Source: CAYNGH01 sp964396845 (lineage in GTDB: Bacteria > Vulcanimicrobiota > JAJTBE01 > CAYNGH01). From it: DNA of 24,193 nt. Shown here one piece after another: positions 7,634-15,244 of the stretch. Where the stretch lies: the NCBI GenBank assembly GCA_964396845.1, contig CAYNGH010000036.1:1-24193 (forward strand). The letters are read 5' to 3'. Within the stretch, counting starts at the first letter, position 1; every line of letters starts with the position of its first letter. The translations under genes and the position numbers were made by a program. The notes beneath the pieces were generated by a model, which made no database searches, was not told the DNA's origin, and saw only the letters and a program-made list of their open reading frames with translations.

Positions 7634-9094
7634 TCACCTTTCATACTCCACCACCTCCAGGGTGTCTGCGCCGTCGGGGCCTTGTATAGATGTGGTTATG
7701 CTCTCGATGTTGAAGATGCCCGAGTATGTGGACACTCCTTCAGTCACTCGAATGGTTTCATCGATCTCCAGCCACGGATTAATTGGTGCGGAGAAACTCA
7801 CCGTCCGACGGAGGCTCCCTTGCTCCCGCATGAAGGCTTCCGCTACCATCTGGGCCATGGCATTGGATGCAACGAAGTTGGTTTCGATGGGCGGGGCCGG
7901 AAGCTCGCCGTAAGCGGAAATGGAGGCTTCATCCCGATATGTGTATGTGGAATCAAGGTCCACCCCGGAACCCATATACAGGTCCGGGATTCCCGTCACC
8001 CGGATTGTCCATTGGCTGGGGATGTCAGGATTCACCGGGGTCACCGTCCAATATACCTCGTCGGCGGAACCACCCAAATGAAAAGTAGTCCCCACGTGAG
8101 AGCCGTTCTGAAAGTAGTCTACGTCTTCGATGACGCAACCGAAATTTTCCACAACCGCTAATTTGGGATTCCAGAACTTGCCGGAGAACCGGGCGCTGAA
8201 CCGTCCGTCGCTGGCTCCGCTCTGTTCTGTTGCGATATAGCCGTTTTTATTGACTCGGGAAACGGTGACCATGTTGTGATGGGTTATCACCTGTTCCGTC
8301 AGGCTCAAGGTGTAGATGCTGTTGCTGTCTTTGTATGTCCATTGAGGTTGTGCTGACAAGCTGGGAATCCAGGCAAAAAACCGCCTGCCCTCAACCCGCC
8401 AGAAGGCACCGGATTCGTTGAGAAGAGTCTGGATGCGATTCACCGGTCTGTCCCGCTGAAAGTCGAACTGGACCACGGGAAAGTCGGGTATATCCAGGAC
8501 AATATCACCGCCATTGAAACCATATTCCGACAGGATGCCTTTGATGATGTCGTTGCTCATCCCCAGCTCCACAGTGGCCATGGTCTGGCCGTCACGGAAC
8601 AAAACTTGGCTATAGTCGGCTCCCGTCAAGGTCATGGTGTATCCCCCGGCAGGATCCGCCTGATATGAGCGTCCCAGCAGGATCAGGTCGGTATATGTCC
8701 GGGTTCCGCTCATGCTGTCGCCGGGAGCCTCTGCCTGAATGGTGATGGTGACGGTCTTGGTGGGCGGGCCGACGGGCTGAAGCTCCGGGGTAAGCCATCC
8801 GGTCCAGTCGGTGCCGGCCCGGTCAGGATTGAATGTGCCGTCGGGATCGAATATTGTAGCAGACCAGGTCAGGGATGGCGAATTTCCGGTCTTTCGCCGG
8901 GCGATATTCAAGCTGTCCACAGGAATAGTCCGGGATGAGCCTCCCTGATGGACGGTCACCGTTGCCCCGACACAGCGGGCATTGCCAGAGCCTGCCCCCG
9001 GAGATGACGAAACCCTGAAACGATGGGAGAAGCTTTTCCGGATGTGATTCCCGATGCTGAACTTGTGGCCGAAGCTTACTTGGATGTCGCTCAT
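7634..9094 (-). CDS. Probable tail hub / baseplate-like protein
   Basis: A 486-residue structural protein. The ATG at 9094 overlaps the stop of the previous gene (ATGA) with GGGAG 9 bases upstream. The open frame reaches 9178, but that extension lies inside the upstream gene. Residues of about 30-130 look like a beta-rich domain with a DPDGTFNPDRAG segment. Later come GDIVLDIPDFPVVQFDFQRD and LLNESGAFWRVEGRRFFAWIPSL, a pattern seen in tail hub proteins in which a short helix-strand unit packs around the central channel. The C-terminus (INPWLEIDETIRV...GIFNIESITTSIQG) resembles the end of gp27/gp44-like hubs, where a late strand-turn-strand reports on metric data. The hub assignment rests on these impressions and on position in the tail module; another tail-tip role is possible. 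Confidence 0.5.
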   Translation of the reverse strand: MSDIQVSFGHKFSIGNHIRKSFSHRFRVSSSPGAGSGNARCVGATVTVHQGGSSRTIPVDSLNIARRKTGNSPSLTWSATIFDPDGTFNPDRAGTDWTGWLTPELQPVGPPTKTVTITIQAEAPGDSMSGTRTYTDLILLGRSYQADPAGGYTMTLTGADYSQVLFRDGQTMATVELGMSNDIIKGILSEYGFNGGDIVLDIPDFPVVQFDFQRDRPVNRIQTLLNESGAFWRVEGRRFFAWIPSLSAQPQWTYKDSNSIYTLSLTEQVITHHNMVTVSRVNKNGYIATEQSGASDGRFSARFSGKFWNPKLAVVENFGCVIEDVDYFQNGSHVGTTFHLGGSADEVYWTVTPVNPDIPSQWTIRVTGIPDLYMGSGVDLDSTYTYRDEASISAYGELPAPPIETNFVASNAMAQMVAEAFMREQGSLRRTVSFSAPINPWLEIDETIRVTEGVSTYSGIFNIESITTSIQGPDGADTLEVVEYER

Positions 9095-9885
9095 CAGAGA
9101 GCCACTCCCTTCAGCTCCAGTTTTATTTCCAGCTCCGGCGCCGGCGGGATTCCTGCAGGCACTGTGAGCCTCCACCATATGCCCTGTCCCGATTCAGCAG
9201 ACAAAGTCCCGCTGTTAGCCACATCCAACGCCCCCGCCTCATCCCGTGGCCGGGAAAAGCTGATGCTTGCCGGGGCAGTGAGTGCATCGGCAGTGGTGGA
9301 ATCATCATCAAGACTTGATGTTATACCTACATCCACTATGGCCAGGGCGCAATTGCTCCCTTCTGGGATAATCCCCAACACAACGCTGTCGGCTTCGATG
9401 GTGATGTCCCCGTTGGCTCCGGCCAATGCTCCGGTGGATGCATACCGCAGTTCTGCACGATTGACGGCGGAGAATATGCGGGTGCCAGTGGCCGGAGTGG
9501 TGCCGTTGCAGATGATGTCCTCGGTGATAATCTCTGCCGGGGTGCTGTCATTCAGCCCGACAACTCTCACGATATATGTATCGTCGTCATCTTCGCTGGC
9601 GGATGTAATTGTTACAGTGCCGTCGGATGCCACATCGTCCAGTCCGTTGGCAAGCCAGATGGCGCAATCAGTGAGGTCGTCGGTTTCATTGATGTTGCAT
9701 AGAAATGTTTTCTTGTATTGATGAACTTCGCCACCTCCCTCTGATTCTGCCACAACCCGATGGAACACCCCGCCGATGGCGGAAGCCACTTCCGACGATG
9801 TTTTCTCTCCGCCGACAGTGTCGGTGTCGTTAGCGGGCATATATTGAGCTTCACAGTGCTTGATGTCGCTGATTAATACTGCCAT
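9094..9885 (-). CDS. Virion structural (tail) protein, function unknown
   Basis: A 263-residue protein with SD GGAGG 5 bases before the ATG. It is acidic and rich in Thr, Ser, Ala, Gly and Asp, with no enzyme motif and no membrane segment. The N-terminus (MAVLISDIKHCEAQYMPAND) leads into a region with FLCNINETDDLTDCAIWLAN and a beta-rich middle, and the C-terminus (IWWRLTVPAGIPPAPELEI) reads like a beta-sandwich edge. It overlaps the hub-like gene by an ATGA junction, so the two are translationally coupled. The start lies directly after the terminator that ends the lipoprotein gene. Position suggests a tail component. Confidence 0.55.
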   Translation of the reverse strand: MAVLISDIKHCEAQYMPANDTDTVGGEKTSSEVASAIGGVFHRVVAESEGGGEVHQYKKTFLCNINETDDLTDCAIWLANGLDDVASDGTVTITSASEDDDDTYIVRVVGLNDSTPAEIITEDIICNGTTPATGTRIFSAVNRAELRYASTGALAGANGDITIEADSVVLGIIPEGSNCALAIVDVGITSSLDDDSTTADALTAPASISFSRPRDEAGALDVANSGTLSAESGQGIWWRLTVPAGIPPAPELEIKLELKGVAL

Positions 9886-9896
9886 TTTGCCTCCAT

Positions 9897-9920
9897 AAAA
9901 AAAGCCCCTTGTCTGGGGCT
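9897..9920 (-). terminator. Rho-independent terminator after lipoprotein gene
   Basis: On the - strand AGCCCC (9920-9915), loop AGACAA, GGGGCT (9908-9903), then six more T (9902-9897). It follows the lipoprotein stop by about 25 bases and lies immediately before the SD of the 9885 gene. Late transcription would have to read through it or be antiterminated. Confidence 0.85.
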
Positions 9921-9944
9921 AAGAAATTTCTTGAGTTTTCCTCA

Positions 9945-11081
9945 TCAACGCCGGGTTTTACGATATAAAACCAATTCACCCAGTCCGGGATCGGCATATA
10001 CTATCACCGGGCGGTTTCGAGAGTCAAATTTTAGCTCGATATTTACAGGACGCTGGGAAAACAGCCTCCCCCCGGCTCTTTTTTCTACTTTTTCGTCAAT
10101 CCATTCATCTTTTTCCAGCCTGGAAAATACAAGTTCCCTGAAACCATAGGTGAAGTAAGTTATTGAGGGGATACCATTTTCATCTGAACTGATTCCAGGA
10201 ACTATCGCACCTGAAGGGCCAATTCTTTCAAAGCTCCATTTAGAGCCATCCCAACAACCATAACCGACATCCCCTCCATCGTAAATCTCAAAGGAAACAA
10301 ATGCCATCTTATCGCTGACAGAATTCAGGGACAGTTTTGATGCACGAATTCCATCTTCGTTTACCACATCACTGGACAACCATCGTCCCGAGGATTTTCT
10401 GATACCTGCAACACGATTATTTTTTTGATCCGCCACAACAACTACTGGATTTGAATTTGTACCAATGCTTATAGCCAGTGGGTTCACGGCATCTTCTTTC
10501 TGGCCTCCAAGACCCGATGTCAGCTCTTCTCTTTTCCAGGAATTGCCTTCAACAGTTGCCATCATTACTAATTCACCAACCCTGTAAACTACCACGGGAC
10601 TTTCATTTCTGTCAAGACTGATAGCTCCGCCATACCCTTCTTTGGCAATTGTGGAAAAATTCCATTTACCTTGATGATATTGTCCGTAAATCAGCTCCTG
10701 AACCCCACCGTTATCAACAGTATCAAGAATCAGATGAACCTTTCCATAAGTATCTGTTTTCAATTTTATATTGCTGTATTTCTTGAGAATCTTGTGTGGA
10801 TAATTTATCTCAACCAGATCCCATTTGCCCTGGGATGGTTTTGCATAATAAATCCCCGATTCGGCGGAAAAAACTGCGTGAACTCTGTCATCCAAATCCA
10901 GATCAAAGGAACTCAACCCGGTTATGTCATCAATTTTTGCTATTTTTTCATTTTGCCATCGCCGATCAACATGTATGTTTATCTTTTGTTCACAGGACGC
11001 TAAGAACAATAGCAATATTCCAGTCAAAAAAATCGTTATTAACCTGAACCTGATGTTGAAGTCCGCCTTGTCATCATTCAT
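9945..11081 (-). CDS. Seven-bladed beta-propeller lipoprotein, phage cargo gene
   Basis: A 378-residue protein. The N-terminus has a charged region, a hydrophobic helix (about 12-27) and a lipobox LASC with C30, so it should be lipid-anchored outside the membrane. The rest consists of seven similar units of 42-53 residues. A conserved Trp (W42, W87, W140, W182, W234, W282, W327) follows a G-x-W or similar turn, and a strand of the type SxDxxGxPxVVY precedes it. The last strand pair lacks its Trp, so the W42 strand at the N-terminus probably closes the ring. The SD is AAGGTGAG, 8 bases upstream. No strong promoter is seen, but a dedicated terminator follows. Surface-anchored prophage lipoproteins are known to block superinfecting phages; this role is inference. 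It interrupts the tail gene series. Confidence 0.72.
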   Translation of the reverse strand: MNDDKADFNIRFRLITIFLTGILLLFLASCEQKINIHVDRRWQNEKIAKIDDITGLSSFDLDLDDRVHAVFSAESGIYYAKPSQGKWDLVEINYPHKILKKYSNIKLKTDTYGKVHLILDTVDNGGVQELIYGQYHQGKWNFSTIAKEGYGGAISLDRNESPVVVYRVGELVMMATVEGNSWKREELTSGLGGQKEDAVNPLAISIGTNSNPVVVVADQKNNRVAGIRKSSGRWLSSDVVNEDGIRASKLSLNSVSDKMAFVSFEIYDGGDVGYGCWDGSKWSFERIGPSGAIVPGISSDENGIPSITYFTYGFRELVFSRLEKDEWIDEKVEKRAGGRLFSQRPVNIELKFDSRNRPVIVYADPGLGELVLYRKTRR

Positions 11082-11150
11082 TGAAATTTCTCACCTTGTG
11101 ATAAGATCATTAGTTATTCTTCATTCCTCAAGCTGGAATTTCCTTCAGAA

Positions 11151-11567
11151 TCATATTGCTTCTATCACATACAGCTTCATATTCCAGCTCATAAGCTCCG
11201 TTCCCTGGATTACATCGGGCCCTCCCGATGACATATCGATGACACATCGATAACGGGTAATCCCATCATTCGGGGAAAAAATCACTGTGCCACCCTTGGA
11301 ATATTTAACCTTTTCGATTATCTGTTCATATTGAAAACTCGACATCTTTAATATCCCCAGCCTGATAATACCGCCACTGATGTGAGTGCCACCAGCATAA
11401 TGGTGCCATTGCCCCGGCTCAATCACTCCAGAAGAATTCCTGCTGTTCAGTGTCCTGCGGTGATTCAGGGCAGATGCATACATGACAACCGGGGTCGGTG
11501 TAGGCTCGAGATCAAGATATACTCTTTCTGTGTCATCGTGATGGGCAATATACGCAGTTGAACTCAT
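11151..11567 (-). CDS. Phage tail protein, function unknown
   Basis: A 138-residue protein with SD AAGGAG 6 bases before the ATG. The N-terminus contains YIAHHDDTERVYLDLEP, the middle is rich in Gly, His and Ser (GQWHHYAGGTHISGG), and the end (WNMKLYVIEAI) resembles the final strand of small tail-tube-like or distal-tail beta proteins. There is no membrane segment or enzyme motif. It sits between the short tape-measure candidate and the lipoprotein cargo gene. I do not recognise the family; the tail role comes from position. Confidence 0.55.
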   Translation of the reverse strand: MSSTAYIAHHDDTERVYLDLEPTPTPVVMYASALNHRRTLNSRNSSGVIEPGQWHHYAGGTHISGGIIRLGILKMSSFQYEQIIEKVKYSKGGTVIFSPNDGITRYRCVIDMSSGGPDVIQGTELMSWNMKLYVIEAI

Positions 11568-11587
11568 TTCATTCTCCTTCTTGCATT

Positions 11588-12082
11588 TTATTCATTTTCT
11601 CGGCCCAGGGATGCAACTTCAGAACGTTGGATCCTCATCAAACCTGCCGGCAAGGTTATGGACAGACCTTCCTGGGTCATGGTAGCCTGAACTCCAGCTG
11701 GCGAAGCACCCCTTTTAGTGCCATCAACATTGACATTTATTGAGTTTATATAAACTTGGGGATTCCCGGCTGAACCTGTTGCCAGGTAATTTTTTCCCTT
11801 AGAACCAGCGTCCTTTTCACTGGTATCCATCAGGGATCCTCTGCTGTTGGTGCTTCCTGTTGTCACACCAAGGGCCCTTGCGAGGCCCTCAATTCTTGAT
11901 GTTAAGCCCTCTGTGTCCTGGGTTATCATCCTTATAGATTCCCGGGCACTCCGGGAAAACTCAAGAAATTTACCCGACACGCCTTCCACAATGGAATTTA
12001 CTTTTCCCATCTCCTGTTCAAGGGATGGATCATCGGCGGCAGTTATTCTAATCATCAACTCCGATAACAATGATTTTCCCAT
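11588..12082 (-). CDS. Short tape-measure-like tail protein candidate
   Basis: A 164-residue protein starting at the ATG that overlaps the upstream stop (ATGA at 12082). The open frame extends to 12094, but the coupled ATG is preferred; its SD is weak (GAGTG, 9 bases upstream). Residues 1-70 are helical with the pattern LMIRITAADDPSLEQEMGKVN, like the N-terminus of tape-measure proteins. A Ser/Gly/Lys-rich linker follows, then a strand NSINVNVDGTKRG and an amphipathic C-terminus, reminiscent of tape-measure C-termini. Tape-measure proteins normally exceed 500 residues, so this would be a strongly shortened version. A small tail-assembly protein is the alternative. It follows the chaperone-like gene, as a tape measure should. 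Confidence 0.5.
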   Translation of the reverse strand: MGKSLLSELMIRITAADDPSLEQEMGKVNSIVEGVSGKFLEFSRSARESIRMITQDTEGLTSRIEGLARALGVTTGSTNSRGSLMDTSEKDAGSKGKNYLATGSAGNPQVYINSINVNVDGTKRGASPAGVQATMTQEGLSITLPAGLMRIQRSEVASLGRENE

Positions 12083-12666
12083 CAGAAGCCACACTCAACC
12101 CTTTCCGCATTAATTTTTCCAAAAGAACCTGCCAATCCGGCCACCCTTCTCCACTGATCTTCAGTAGTTACCTGACGCAGATCCAGATTCTTTCTTGTAT
12201 CTCCATTAATTAATTCTGAACCGGCATTTTGCCCCTGATCAAAGATATATCTCATCATCAAAGCAATCTGTCCCGGGCTTAAACAATCCCATATTTCCTG
12301 GGGTGTCTTGCCAAAGAGAATCCCCAGCCGAATACATGGCACGACCCATTGCAAAGGCCAATCATCGCCAATCTGACATATCAGGTCAATATCATTTACA
12401 ACAGCTTGCAGTTTGAGTATTTCCATGGCCAATTCCACAGGCATCAGCTCTGTCTTACCTTTATCAGAGTTGTTTATGACAAAGGAAAAAACAACATCAC
12501 TTATCAGTTTTTCCGCTGACATATCATTTTTCATTGTTTCATCAAAGTCAATTTTTTCTAGGCATTCAACATACTTCTCCAACATCGCCCCGGACATTTC
12601 TTCAATTATATATGTTATACCATTATTTTTTATCGATCTTCGACGTTTTGATAGAATCTTTCTCAT
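12082..12666 (-). CDS. Probable tail assembly chaperone
   Basis: A 194-residue protein. The ATG at 12666 is chosen over 12678 because GGGAG lies 5 bases before it. It is mostly helical with no signal or membrane segment and includes a WPLQWVVPCIRLGILFG stretch and a PQEIWDCLSPGQIALMMRYIF segment. The latter resembles phage proteins in which a short helical domain recognises PEDIWDLSPGE-like sites (gp15 or chaperone-like products before the tape measure). Position between tail tube and tape-measure candidate supports a tail-assembly chaperone. No slippery heptamer for a -1 frameshift was recognised at the junction; translation is coupled through the ATGA overlap. Confidence 0.5.
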   Translation of the reverse strand: MRKILSKRRRSIKNNGITYIIEEMSGAMLEKYVECLEKIDFDETMKNDMSAEKLISDVVFSFVINNSDKGKTELMPVELAMEILKLQAVVNDIDLICQIGDDWPLQWVVPCIRLGILFGKTPQEIWDCLSPGQIALMMRYIFDQGQNAGSELINGDTRKNLDLRQVTTEDQWRRVAGLAGSFGKINAERVECGF

Positions 12667-12744
12667 TTTAACTCCCATTTAATTAATCCATAAGTAAAGG
12701 TTAATTTGCAGTCGAATCGAAAATATAATTGAGGTGATGAGATA

Positions 12745-12858
12745 ATGAATACATATGGCGAAATGAACTGGTTATTCATTCTTATGGGGATTGCCACTAT
12801 TTTGTTTTTTCTCCCCAGTGGTGTCCCACTGCTTATGTTGTATCTGACATTTCATTGA
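12745..12858 (+). CDS. 37-residue single-helix membrane peptide on the opposite strand
   Basis: A small gene between - strand genes ending at 12871 and starting at 12666. The product starts MNTYGEMNWLF and is almost entirely hydrophobic thereafter, ending LYLTFH. It would form one transmembrane helix broken by PSG. The SD GAGGTGAT (12731-12738) is 6 bases before the ATG and is one of the best in the window. The stop lies in the palindrome CATTGATCAATG (12853-12864). The 204-base gap in an otherwise packed operon supports a real gene. Small hydrophobic peptides of this size include type I toxins, holin-like toxins and superinfection exclusion peptides; none can be assigned. Confidence 0.5.
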   Translation: MNTYGEMNWLFILMGIATILFFLPSGVPLLMLYLTFH

Positions 12859-12870
12859 TCAATGTTAGGT

Positions 12871-13059
12871 TTATATTGAATCAACCCTTATAACCTTGAG
12901 CTTCAAATGACCGCAATGGGGACAATATTCCACAAGCAATTCCAGTAGCAATCTAATTTTTATCATCCACATTTTTGCAGAAACTGGGAGCTTTAATTGT
13001 TTTGACAGAAACTGCCCCACTGGAGGGGATGCCTGACTGCAACCAGGGCATTCGTTCAT
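12871..13059 (-). CDS. Small zinc-ribbon protein
   Basis: A 62-residue protein. The ATG at 13059 has AAAGGAG 8 bases upstream; an in-frame GTG at 13077 overlaps the tail-tube stop and is less likely. The sequence has CPGC near the N-terminus and CPHCG near the C-terminus, separated by a basic, helical region of about 40 residues. The paired CxxC motifs probably bind one zinc ion. Small zinc-binding proteins occur next to the tail tube in several phages, but the function is unknown. Confidence 0.6.
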   Translation of the reverse strand: MNECPGCSQASPPVGQFLSKQLKLPVSAKMWMIKIRLLLELLVEYCPHCGHLKLKVIRVDSI

Positions 13060-13073
13060 GAGAATTTCTCCTT

Positions 13074-13865
13074 TCACATTTCAAAATGTACATATCCCAT
13101 GGGATTTTCACTGTGAGTGTTGTCATAGATACCTTTAAAGGTCACCTGATTCACAATCCATCGGGACTCGCTGAAAGTTATCCTTGCAGATCCCATGGTG
13201 CGGGCCTTCCAGAATAGAACCGTGATCTTTTTATTCAGGTTTGGGTTGATATGCACAAACTCCAGCTTCACATCGGACAGGCCGAACTGATAGCCCAGGT
13301 TCACCTGTTTCGAAGCAGATGGAATGAGAATATACTTCGCCTTGACCACTCCGCCGGCAGGGATTGATCCCGATGGATTCCGATAAATATAGCCGGTAGT
13401 ATAATCCACTATATAATCATCCCCCGGCACATATACACCCGATTCCTCGGAATCAACAATCAGGGGATCATCCTCGCCGGATCCCAGCATAATGTGCCGG
13501 GAAGGATCCTCATCAAGGCCAAGTTTTATTACTTCCATTCCTGACATCCCCGACCAGGGAGCTGTTGCAAATGTATGCGCCTCGAATGTCCCGGTCTTGT
13601 CAATGGGATCCCCCATCAAAGACGAAGGAGCGATACCGCCTAACACCATCCCGATGTTTCCCGGAGTAATCTCTGCCAGGGGCGCAGACAGCTGTGCATT
13701 AACTTCCCTGGTGACTGATCCCCTCAAAGTAAGGGGAACTCCTGTCTTGAATTCCTCTATCTCGTATTCATAACGGAAAACCACATCCCCCTTGAGGAAG
13801 CCAACATCAACATCATTGATCTTCAATGAGCCAGCTCCCATGGTGACGTTTGTAAAATTTCCCAA
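13074..13865 (-). CDS. Major tail tube protein
   Basis: A 263-residue protein with SD GAGGAGG 8 bases before the ATG. The N-terminus (GAGSLKINDVDVGFLKGDVVFRYE) resembles tail-tube proteins in which a beta-hairpin ring is built from an N-terminal sandwich. The middle contains GDDYIVDYTTGYIYRNPSG, a motif common in tail proteins of Mu-like and Siphoviridae-type phages, and the C-terminal half is beta-rich (GYQFGLSDVKLEFVHINPN). Order fits: it follows the tail terminator candidate and precedes the chaperone and tape-measure candidates. No contractile sheath gene is seen next to it, so the tail is probably non-contractile. It should polymerise into the tube through which DNA passes. Confidence 0.7.
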   Translation of the reverse strand: MGNFTNVTMGAGSLKINDVDVGFLKGDVVFRYEYEIEEFKTGVPLTLRGSVTREVNAQLSAPLAEITPGNIGMVLGGIAPSSLMGDPIDKTGTFEAHTFATAPWSGMSGMEVIKLGLDEDPSRHIMLGSGEDDPLIVDSEESGVYVPGDDYIVDYTTGYIYRNPSGSIPAGGVVKAKYILIPSASKQVNLGYQFGLSDVKLEFVHINPNLNKKITVLFWKARTMGSARITFSESRWIVNQVTFKGIYDNTHSENPMGYVHFEM

Positions 13866-13879
13866 TGTTATTACCTCCT

Positions 13880-14347
13880 CTAATACTGGGCCCAGGTCCG
13901 CATGGTCAGGGGAATCTCCATGGCCCAGACATATCGTCTTGTGGAATCAGTTCCCCTGTTAATACTGATGTTCCCCACATCTACCTGGTAGCGGGTTCCA
14001 TCAACCACCAGGGAGCGATTGGCAATTAGCAGGGGCAGAAATCCCTTCCCTTCTGCAGGATCCCATGCCAGAACAGACAGCTCCTGCAGGGAATTCTCCT
14101 GGGACGGCTTAATGCTGAACACTCCGATGGACAGATTAATCTCCATCTCGAGTCTTGGCGGATGGCCCGAAATTCTGGATCCGGTAAAAACCACTGTTGA
14201 TGCCGGATACGAAGACTGGGGAAGTACCTGGTAACTGCCAGAGTAAACCTTCTTCAGTGAAGAAAGAAGCCCACCTGCAACGGCCTCTGATTCAATTATT
14301 GATGTTATACAATCTATTATTGGATAAAACAAATGTATCACGTCCAT
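13880..14347 (-). CDS. Probable tail terminator (Mu gp37/lambda U position)
   Basis: A 155-residue protein. The N-terminal helix and later alternating strands (LEMEINLSIGVFSI, RYQVDVGNISINRG, WAMEIPLTMRTW) fit the small alpha/beta proteins that cap tails and join them to heads. Its position between the gpG-like protein and the tail tube is where tail terminators occur. No good SD is seen; the start lies 8 bases after the previous stop, so translation is probably coupled. The name is inferred from order and fold impression. Confidence 0.5.
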   Translation of the reverse strand: MDVIHLFYPIIDCITSIIESEAVAGGLLSSLKKVYSGSYQVLPQSSYPASTVVFTGSRISGHPPRLEMEINLSIGVFSIKPSQENSLQELSVLAWDPAEGKGFLPLLIANRSLVVDGTRYQVDVGNISINRGTDSTRRYVWAMEIPLTMRTWAQY

Positions 14348-14355
14348 TTATTATT

Positions 14356-14793
14356 TTAATTCATTTCCAGCCACTCCTGAAAAATGGTCAATACTTCCTG
14401 GGCCATTTCCTGGTTTATGCCGAGAAATGGCCTGGCAGGTACTGCCCCAAGACCCAGCTGATGGACTGCCCCATAAGGAATTGTCGTTCCCAAATCCAGA
14501 GAGTTATCCTTATGCCGAAATATGTTCCCCGGAGCACCCTGGGATGTGACAGACCTGAACAAGGCTCCTGTTTCCCGGAGAATTCCCGGCCCTTTCTTGG
14601 TTTTCAAGGTATCGCCTCTCAGAGGAGTCCAGGGGACCCCCCCGGGGGATTTCTCCCCCAGGAAGGTAATGAGATTTTCCTGCAGTATGGCCATACCTGC
14701 ATTCAGGAGAGGGGTCGAAACATCCCCGGCAGCCCTTGAAATATTTTCCAGAGATTCTTTGAGATTAGCATCATCCATTTCAAAATTGAGCAT
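14356..14793 (-). CDS. Virion morphogenesis protein (gpG / tail completion gpS-like)
   Basis: A 145-residue protein. The ATG at 14793 is chosen because AGGGG lies 8 bases before it, 4 bases after the preceding stop; the longer open frame to 14844 would overlap that gene. The central motif GGVPWTPLRGDTL, then ILRETGALFRSV and the end IPYGAVHQLGLG...ARPFLGI are hallmarks of the phage virion morphogenesis/tail completion family (Mu gpG, P2 gpS). These proteins help join head and tail. The match over the whole length makes this one of the firmer calls. Confidence 0.85.
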   Translation of the reverse strand: MLNFEMDDANLKESLENISRAAGDVSTPLLNAGMAILQENLITFLGEKSPGGVPWTPLRGDTLKTKKGPGILRETGALFRSVTSQGAPGNIFRHKDNSLDLGTTIPYGAVHQLGLGAVPARPFLGINQEMAQEVLTIFQEWLEMN

Positions 14794-14797
14794 CTCA

Positions 14798-15232
14798 TCA
14801 ACCCCTGCCTTCAGGCTGATGATCCGAAGGATCCCAGCGGTCAAAATGCCGAGGCCTCAAGTATGTGGTGGATACGGCTTTCCTGCCGGCTTCGCTGTTA
14901 TCAGCAGAAGGGGAGATTCCCATATCTTCGCCATTTAGCCGATCCATGAGATCCATCGCCTTTTCCCTCAACTCCACGGCCCGGGCAGGCTCCCGATCAT
15001 CACCATCAGATCCGGCAATATTTCCGATGCAGTCCGCAGCGGCAAGATCAGCTACAATTCCCCGGATGATGGCCAAAGAAGGCTCCATAGGCACCTTGTA
15101 GCGTTTTCCAAGAATGCTGTCCACCACGGATGAAGCATACTCAACGGCCAGGGTGATCCCTTCATCATCGATGCCCTCGATGCTGAGTATCAGGGGGTTT
15201 CTTCTTCTGACATCCTCAACAGTGCAATACAT
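14798..15232 (-). CDS. DUF1320-type head-tail connector (Mu gp36-like)
   Basis: A 144-residue protein beginning MYCTVEDVRRRNPLIL, with helices around residues 20-80 containing AVEYASSVVDSILGKRYKVP, AIIRGIVADLAAADCIG and AVELREKAMDLMDRLNG. The pattern (short N-terminal motif, DSILGKRY-like helix, then a helical bundle) matches DUF1320 and gp6-like connector proteins, which extend the portal to the tail. The stop lies 4 bases before the gpG-like start and the start 12 bases after the capsid stop. The SD is a G-rich run about 9 bases upstream. Confidence 0.8.
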   Translation of the reverse strand: MYCTVEDVRRRNPLILSIEGIDDEGITLAVEYASSVVDSILGKRYKVPMEPSLAIIRGIVADLAAADCIGNIAGSDGDDREPARAVELREKAMDLMDRLNGEDMGISPSADNSEAGRKAVSTTYLRPRHFDRWDPSDHQPEGRG

Positions 15233-15244
15233 AGGATTTTCCCC

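Noticed and set aside
9023..9721. 232-codon + strand frame rich in Ser and Ala
   Set aside because: Antisense to two well-supported tail genes with SDs; composition is that of a shadow frame.
11082..11150. Promoter for the propeller lipoprotein gene
   Set aside because: Several AT-rich hexamers exist, but none with an acceptable -35 at 16-18 bases.
12701..12729. TATAAT at 12724-12729 as promoter of the 37-residue peptide gene
   Set aside because: The -35 match is poor (TTAATT) and the predicted start site would fall inside the SD.
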